Origin: Motiliproteus sp965230185
Lineage (GTDB): Bacteria > Pseudomonadota > Gammaproteobacteria > Pseudomonadales > Balneatricaceae
Assembly: GCA_965230185.1 (NCBI GenBank)
Contig: OZ245995.1
Coordinates: 2,790,001 to 2,854,000, forward strand
Length of the DNA stretch: 64,000 nucleotides
Reading direction: 5' to 3'
Within the stretch, counting starts at the first letter, position 1; every line of letters begins with the position of its first letter. Both the position numbers and the translations under genes were made by a program. This document shows, piece after piece, positions 59,002-64,000 of this stretch. A model generated the notes under the pieces. The model saw nothing but the letters and a program-made list of their open reading frames with translations. It was not told where the DNA came from and did not search any database.

Positions 59002-60792
59002 CTACTCCTCCAGCAGTCGATCCGGCGTAAAGCCAAGAATAAAGCCGCCCCAGTGCTTTCCGTTAACATAAATCGGCAGCGACAGATCGTTGAGAATCTC
59101 ACCGGTATCCCTGATATAGGTCTGTAGCAGGAACGGCGCCGTGTTGGAGGCCCGACGAATCTCGGCCCGGTTGGTGTTGTAGATTTTCTGATGGCGACTT
59201 TTCAGATTGTCGGTTTCAAAATCGCCGGTCATCGGCTGAGAAAGGTGCTTGTGATGCGCCGGCAGGTAACCGTTCTTGTCCACCGCTACGGCATAGATAA
59301 ACTCGGGCCGCTCGGCAATAAAGCGGTCAAGAATCGGCTGCATCACCCGTTCAAACTGATCCCTGTAACTGACGGTATACTTGGCAGGGTTGGTATTGGG
59401 CACCGGCTGATAATTGGTATCGAACAGGTTCTGACCATTCGCCGTCAGCTGCTCGATACCTTTCATCAGCTCCGCATGCCAGCCCCGGGCAGTCTGTACC
59501 ATATTCTCAAAACCGCCATAACCGATAATAAAGCGGGACAGCAGCTCCTGAGTCTCTTCGGTGGACAGCTCCAGATCCTCCGAATGCTTCTGTGAACGAT
59601 CGATGTCCTCTTTGATAGTGCGGCTGATATCGGTAATGCGGGTAACGTTTTCGTGAGAGTGTTTGTTGGTCGCCGAAAGCTCTTCGATCGCCGCACTGAT
59701 CTCGGTGAGCTGAGCATTCACCTGATCGAAATCCTGCACCATCTTCTCGAACTGAGCCGACGTGTTACCGATTACCCCCTGGGTGTTGCCGGTGTATTCC
59801 TGGATCTCAATCGTGCCTTTTTTGGTATTCTCCACCAGCCCGGTCATCTCGGTAATATTTCTGGCAATTTCTTCGGTGGCGGCGTTCACTTTCTGGGACA
59901 GGCTTCTGACCTCATCGGCGACGACGGCGAATCCGCGACCGTGCTCACCGGCCCGGGCCGCTTCAATAGCGGCATTCAGCGCCAGCAGGTTCGTCTGTTC
60001 GGAGAACTCCTGAACCATACCCAGTATATTGCTGATATTCTGCGAATTCTGGCTCAGCTGATTAACCGTCTCATTGAAGTCTTCCACCAGTTTACCCACG
60101 GCGTTGACCTGGTCGACCACCTCAATCAGTTCGGCGGAAGAGGTTCTCGCCTCGGTCAGGTTGGCGCTGTTCTGGTGGGAAATCGAGGCCGTATGCTGAG
60201 CGATCTCATCGATCGCCTGGGTGGCCTCGCTGCTGGACTGGAATACCATACCCGCGTATTCCTCCTGCTGACTGACCCGGGAGTGCGCATGCTGAATAAC
60301 TTTGCTGAGTGAAGTTGAGTCCAGTGCCACATTAACACTGCGACGGCGGATCTTGGCGATGATACCGCGAAGGTTTTCAGAAAAATCATTGTAGCTGGCG
60401 GCCATCTCCGAGATTTCATCATGGGTGTAATCCGGCAGCGTCGCAGAAATGTCTCCGTCCTTCTCCTTGATCGCGCGCAGCACATCAGTCATCGCCAGTA
60501 TCGGCCGCAGGAACAGGTGCCGCATAAAGAAGATCAGGAACAGACCGGCACAGATCCCGAATACGCAGACGAGGCCGATCAGCATAAAGTCCGCGCTGAG
60601 CAGCTCGCTTATCTGCTGCACCAGCATGCTGTCGGCCGGATGATCAACCAGCACTTCCTGAATTTTCTGATGGGATCGCCAGGTCAGAAACAGTATCAGT
60701 GCCTGCAACAACATCAAGAATCCGACGTTACCGACGATTTTGCGTGTCAGTGTATAGAAAAAGCTCTTCTCGACCTGGGTATAGATACTCAT
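59002..60792 (-). CDS. Methyl-accepting chemotaxis protein with C-terminal sensor
   Basis: A 596-residue chemoreceptor. Two membrane helices (about 22-38 and 68-90) enclose only about 30 periplasmic residues, so no periplasmic ligand domain fits. HAMP follows (about 91-143) and then the signalling hairpin with EFSEQTNLLALNAAIEAARAG (about 262-282) and FAVVADEVRSLSQK. After it a domain of about 150 residues (440-596) reads like a PAS/Cache-type sensor: FIYAVAVDKNGYLPAHH, PFLLQTYIRDTGEILNDLSLPIYV and KHWGGFILGF. It should sense a signal inside the cell. Its family members respond to redox or energy in some cases. Confidence 0.9.
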   Translation of the reverse strand: MSIYTQVEKSFFYTLTRKIVGNVGFLMLLQALILFLTWRSHQKIQEVLVDHPADSMLVQQISELLSADFMLIGLVCVFGICAGLFLIFFMRHLFLRPILAMTDVLRAIKEKDGDISATLPDYTHDEISEMAASYNDFSENLRGIIAKIRRRSVNVALDSTSLSKVIQHAHSRVSQQEEYAGMVFQSSSEATQAIDEIAQHTASISHQNSANLTEARTSSAELIEVVDQVNAVGKLVEDFNETVNQLSQNSQNISNILGMVQEFSEQTNLLALNAAIEAARAGEHGRGFAVVADEVRSLSQKVNAATEEIARNITEMTGLVENTKKGTIEIQEYTGNTQGVIGNTSAQFEKMVQDFDQVNAQLTEISAAIEELSATNKHSHENVTRITDISRTIKEDIDRSQKHSEDLELSTEETQELLSRFIIGYGGFENMVQTARGWHAELMKGIEQLTANGQNLFDTNYQPVPNTNPAKYTVSYRDQFERVMQPILDRFIAERPEFIYAVAVDKNGYLPAHHKHLSQPMTGDFETDNLKSRHQKIYNTNRAEIRRASNTAPFLLQTYIRDTGEILNDLSLPIYVNGKHWGGFILGFTPDRLLEE

Positions 60793-61299
60793 GGTTATGG
60801 CTTCTTATCCGAAAGGGTTTATTGAATGCCGGAAATGCATCCCGGAACCTGTGGCTCTCAGGAAAAGTCCGGTTCCCACACTGCAAGTCCCTTTAAACTG
60901 TACATCTATTGTATCGGCCAGCTTAGTATGAACACCAACAACAAACACCGTTAAAAACGGGAAACATTGAGATCAGTCATATTTAGCGTCGTTCCGGGCT
61001 GAAAGTAGTGTTGAAATACATTGAAACCTCTGCCAGCACGGCGAAGCAGGAACACTGAACTGATGTAAACAACTGTATAAATTACCAAAATATTATTCAC
61101 TTAGCCTTTTGTATAAGCCGTCTCTTCGATATTCCTCCGGTCGATGATACTGCCCCCGCAGCAAGCCATATTCGCGGCAAAGACAAGCACCGGCACAACC
61201 GGTCGGAAATTCTGACTCCGGATGGAGGTCACCGCCGGACTTGCGAGATATAGGGGAATACCTGTATTCTTGCTCCGCATTCGTTGTTGAGGTCCCGCT
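60793..61299. other. Intergenic region chemoreceptor / DUF2889 gene
   Basis: 507 bases with no gene that I accept. On the minus strand GCCGATAC at 60911-60918 resembles a sigma-28 -10 (GCCGATAA), which would suit a chemoreceptor, but the matching TAAA 15 bases upstream is lacking. The centre is A+T-rich and the right part G+C-rich. Confidence 0.4.
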
Positions 61300-61860
61300 A
61301 TGCCACTCTCCCCACCCCACCCCCGTCAGCTGCAGCATCAACGCAGGGTGTACTGCGACGGTTATGAACGCGAAGATGGATACTGGGATATCGAAGGTCG
61401 AATGACCGACATCAAGACACGGGATGTAGATAACCGTGATCGCGGAGGGCGCATTGCCGCCGGTGAACCGATACATGACATGTCGATCCGGCTGACCATT
61501 GACCTGGACTTTGTCATCCATGAAGTGGAAGCGGTCATCGACTATTCACCGTTCAGCGTCTGCCCCTCCATCGTCGATAATTTCCGCCGACTGAAGGGCA
61601 AACGCATCGGTCCGGGCTGGACCCGACTGACAAAAGAAATGTTCTCCGGAACCCAGGGCTGCACCCACCTGATGGAACTGCTGGGACCGGTCGCAACAAC
61701 CGCCTTTCAGAGCACCTATTTTGCACGCACCCGAAAAGCGGAGCAGGAGAAAACGGCAGGCGGTGGTGAAAAGCCTCACCTGCTCAACACCTGCCATGCA
61801 CTGGCGGAAGACGGTGAGGTGGTGCGTGATTTCTGGCCGGAACATTACCAGCCAAAGTAA
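61300..61860 (+). CDS. DUF2889 family protein
   Basis: A 186-residue soluble protein of the DUF2889 family: RVYCDGYEREDGYWDIEGRM at the start, PIHDMSIRLTIDLDFVI, and GCTHLMELLGPVATTAFQ. The family is linked in some genomes to steroid or aromatic degradation; function is unknown. GAGG lies 8-9 bases before the ATG. It converges with selU with an 8-base gap. Confidence 0.85.
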   Translation: MPLSPPHPRQLQHQRRVYCDGYEREDGYWDIEGRMTDIKTRDVDNRDRGGRIAAGEPIHDMSIRLTIDLDFVIHEVEAVIDYSPFSVCPSIVDNFRRLKGKRIGPGWTRLTKEMFSGTQGCTHLMELLGPVATTAFQSTYFARTRKAEQEKTAGGGEKPHLLNTCHALAEDGEVVRDFWPEHYQPK

Positions 61861-61868
61861 TCGCCGGA

Positions 61869-62969
61869 TCAGCCGCGCAGACGATAGTCCGCGAACCACT
61901 CGATGATAGACTGACGATCGCCCCGGAAGATAACCCGGTCCTGCTTACGGGACAGCTGATAGTCGTACATCCGATCGTAATACTGCTTCAGCAGCGCCTC
62001 GATCCACAGCCGGTGGGGAGTCAGATCCCCCCGCTGCTGGCATTCCAGCGCGTCAGCCAGCATAGAACGGATCTGCTGATGACGCTCGGCTCCCAGACGT
62101 TTGCGAATCCGATCCATGCCCGCCAGCATGTAATCGGCGTAACGTTTGAAACCCTGTTCACCGAAGTGCTGCTGGTATTCTGCAGACAACTCGATGACAT
62201 AATCCTCAATCACCGTGTTAATGCGGACATCGATGGGCTCCTCAAGCACCACCAGCGGCGCCTGCTTCATCGCCTCAAACAACCGGTGAGGCACATGGGC
62301 AGAGCCGATGGCAACGCTTTCGTCTTCAAGCATCAGCACGCCTTCAGTGTGACTGCGGTGTTTCAGCAGCCGGACTGCCAGTGAATTTTCAAAATTGATC
62401 TGGGTAGGTTGTGCAGTTACCCGCCTGCCAAAACTGGAGCCGCGGTGGTTAGCCAGCCCTTCCAGATCCACCGACTGCGGTACCTGATCGATCACCCGGG
62501 TCTTTCCGGTACCGGTGCGTCCGCTGAGCACCAGCCAGTTGCGCCGATCCGCCTCCGCTTCCAGCAGGTCGATCAGATAACGCCTCATCGCCTTGTAGCC
62601 ACCCTCGACAAAGGGGTAGTCGACACCGGCTTCGGCCAGCCACTGCTGGGTGACTCGTGAGCGCAGCCCGCCCCGGAAACAGTAGAGGTAACCGTCGGGA
62701 TTGGCTGCTGCAAATTCACTCCAGGCACGAACCCGCCGCTCTTTAAGTTCTCCGCTGACCAGTTTATGACCCAGGGCGATGGCGGCATCCTGTCCCTGCT
62801 GCTTATAGCAGGTACCGACTTTTTCCCGTTCTTCATCACTCATCAGCGGCAGGTTTACGGTCGCCGGAAAGGCTCCCTGCAGGTACTCGACCGGAGCCCG
62901 AACATCCATCATGGGCACGTCATTAAGAAACAGGGACTGGTAATTGTGGCTGTTGGGCCTGGAGCTCAT
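61869..62969 (-). CDS. selU: tRNA 2-selenouridine synthase
   Basis: A 366-residue enzyme (YbbB/MnmH) that exchanges the sulfur of mnm5s2U34 in tRNA for selenium from selenophosphate, through a geranylated intermediate. The N-terminal rhodanese domain has the active cysteine C97 (YCFRGGLRS); the P-loop G150-T157 (SGRTGTGKT) follows, for the geranyl step. Length is normal. It lies 53 bases after selD on the same strand, so the selenium donor is made beside its user. Confidence 0.93.
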   Translation of the reverse strand: MSSRPNSHNYQSLFLNDVPMMDVRAPVEYLQGAFPATVNLPLMSDEEREKVGTCYKQQGQDAAIALGHKLVSGELKERRVRAWSEFAAANPDGYLYCFRGGLRSRVTQQWLAEAGVDYPFVEGGYKAMRRYLIDLLEAEADRRNWLVLSGRTGTGKTRVIDQVPQSVDLEGLANHRGSSFGRRVTAQPTQINFENSLAVRLLKHRSHTEGVLMLEDESVAIGSAHVPHRLFEAMKQAPLVVLEEPIDVRINTVIEDYVIELSAEYQQHFGEQGFKRYADYMLAGMDRIRKRLGAERHQQIRSMLADALECQQRGDLTPHRLWIEALLKQYYDRMYDYQLSRKQDRVIFRGDRQSIIEWFADYRLRG

Positions 62970-63022
62970 AATTGACTGACTTCCGTTAGCAGAACTTACG
63001 CGGTGGATTGTTCGCCCCGGGA

Positions 63023-64000
63023 TCAGATGACCCGAATAAGATGCTCAGCATCCGGCGCCCGCAACTCGCCGATGGCACTGAGCGCCATGCCGGCATCCCG
63101 AACGGTTTCCAGAAAAGCATCCTCGCCGTCCGGATCCACCGCCACCAGCAGGCCACCGCTGGTCTGGGGGTCACAGAGCAGATTGCGCTGTTCATCGGAC
63201 AGTGGTGCGACCTTGTGGCCGTAACTGGCAAAGTTGCGATCGGTACCACCCGGCGTACAGCCCTGCCTCAGGTACTCATCCACAGCCTCCAGCCGCGGTA
63301 CGGCCTGAAAATCGACTGTCGCCTGCAGGTTACTGCCTTCGCAAACCTCGGAGAGGTGTCCCAGCAGGCCAAAGCCGGTGACGTCGGTGAGCGCACTGAC
63401 GCCCGGCAAGGCCGAAATTCGGCTGCCGATGCTGTTCAGCCGACACATCGAATCACGGGCGATATGTACATGTTCCGGTTTCAGGATTTTTCGTTTCTGG
63501 GCCGTTGTCAGAATCCCCACTCCCAGCGGCTTGGTCAGATAGAGTCGAGCGCCGGGACGAGCGGTATCGTTACGCTTGAGTTGTTCGATTGCCACCGTTC
63601 CGGTAACGGCCAGTCCGAAGATCGGCTCCGGGGCGTCGATGCTGTGACCACCGGCCAGCAGAATCCCCGCCTCCTTACAGGCCTGACGACCGCCATCGAT
63701 TACCTGACGGGCCACGTCTGCCGGCAGCTTCGCCAGTGGCCAGCCAAGAATGGCAATGGCCATCGTCGGCTGACCACCCATGGCGAAGATGTCCGAAATA
63801 GCGTTAGCGGCGGCGATCCGCCCGAAGTCAGTGGCGTCATCAACGATGGGCATAAAGAAATCGGTGGTACTGATTACCGCCTGACCATGGCCGATATCGT
63901 AAACCGCAGCATCATCTCTGGAGCTGTTGCCAACCAGCAGCTTCGGATCCGGTATCAGCTCCAGGTCGGTCTTCAGAATCTCATCCAGTACGTTAGGGGC
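63023..64000 (-). CDS. selD: Selenide, water dikinase (partial)
   Basis: The gene runs off the right edge; 325 codons plus the stop are seen. It makes selenophosphate from selenide and ATP. Visible: RDDAAVYDIGHG, the ISTTDFFMPIVDD site, AISDIFAMGGQP, AGGHSIDAPEPIFGLAVTG, DVTGFGLLGHL and LLCDPQTSGGLL. The frame is open to the last base of the window, so the N-terminal GCGCK-type loop with its catalytic cysteine or selenocysteine lies just outside and cannot be checked. First gene of a selD-selU operon. Confidence 0.95.
   Translation of the reverse strand, partial: APNVLDEILKTDLELIPDPKLLVGNSSRDDAAVYDIGHGQAVISTTDFFMPIVDDATDFGRIAAANAISDIFAMGGQPTMAIAILGWPLAKLPADVARQVIDGGRQACKEAGILLAGGHSIDAPEPIFGLAVTGTVAIEQLKRNDTARPGARLYLTKPLGVGILTTAQKRKILKPEHVHIARDSMCRLNSIGSRISALPGVSALTDVTGFGLLGHLSEVCEGSNLQATVDFQAVPRLEAVDEYLRQGCTPGGTDRNFASYGHKVAPLSDEQRNLLCDPQTSGGLLVAVDPDGEDAFLETVRDAGMALSAIGELRAPDAEHLIRVI

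Noticed and set aside
60793..61299. CsrA-titrating small RNA (GacA target)
   Set aside because: I looked for repeated GGA loops here and in the gaps near 1 kb, 13 kb, 46.5 kb and 53.4 kb; there are too few and no fitting hairpins.

Overview
The window is a gene-dense stretch of ordinary bacterial chromosome, about 90% coding with moderately high G+C. It points to a gammaproteobacterium, probably a marine member of the Oceanospirillales/Pseudomonadales side. The grounds are gene order and content: yceD-rpmF-plsX-fabD-fabG-acpP-fabF-pabC-mltG-tmk-holB-pilZ-tatD, yccA-tusDCB-tusE, uvrC-pgsA-tRNA(Gly-Cys-Leu), a GacA/UvrY regulator, RMF together with a short HPF, a very large NAD-dependent glutamate dehydrogenase, and a CsdA/CsdE-TcdA locus. 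I saw no insertion sequence, prophage, CRISPR array or restriction system, and no sharp compositional break.

Layout. 0.1-3.7 kb: GacA-type regulator, an unknown protein, hpf behind a candidate sigma-54 promoter, a second unknown protein and a KfrA-like DNA-binding protein with an operator-like dyad at its start. 3.9-7.3 kb (minus): uvrC, pgsA and a five-gene tRNA operon with a Gly-Cys repeat. 7.4-9.2 kb: a two-receiver response regulator with a degenerate first receiver, plus a DUF1853 protein. 9.2-17.3 kb: two blocks of hydroxypyruvate/glyoxylate genes (aminotransferase, two beta-hydroxyacid dehydrogenases, hydroxypyruvate isomerase) around mtnN, truC, a Bax-inhibitor-like protein and the TusDCBE tRNA thiolation relay. 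17.3-19.8 kb: cheW, yjbQ, a DUF1285 protein and a radical SAM protein. 19.8-29.9 kb (minus): the fatty-acid, ribosomal-protein and replication cluster, lacking fabH between plsX and fabD. 30-36.4 kb: Maf, SppA, a HAD phosphatase, a MaoC hydratase, an isochorismatase-like hydrolase, DsbD and an SH3-domain protein. 36.5-44 kb: an AddB-like/AddA-like helicase-nuclease pair, then DAHP synthase. 44-53.3 kb: rlmKL, rmf, pyrD, a DUF2835 protein and gdhB. 53.5-64 kb: a YlqF-type GTPase, an EAL-HDOD protein, a CsdA-CsdE fusion facing tcdA, a chemoreceptor, a DUF2889 protein, selU and a partial selD.

Themes. tRNA and ribosome functions recur: tRNA genes, TusBCDE, TruC, TcdA with its fused CsdA-CsdE, SelU/SelD, RlmKL, YceD/L32, YlqF, HPF and RMF. 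TusBCDE (2-thiolation), SelU and SelD (selenation) can act on the same wobble uridine. The aminotransferase, Hyi and tartronate semialdehyde reductases would together take serine to glycerate. I found no clearly new multi-gene system. The best leads are regulatory (hpf sigma-54 site, KfrA-like operator, near-leaderless yceD) and architectural (CsdA-CsdE fusion, chemoreceptor with a C-terminal sensor, phosphoacceptor-less receiver). All function calls rest on reading motifs by eye; no database search was run.
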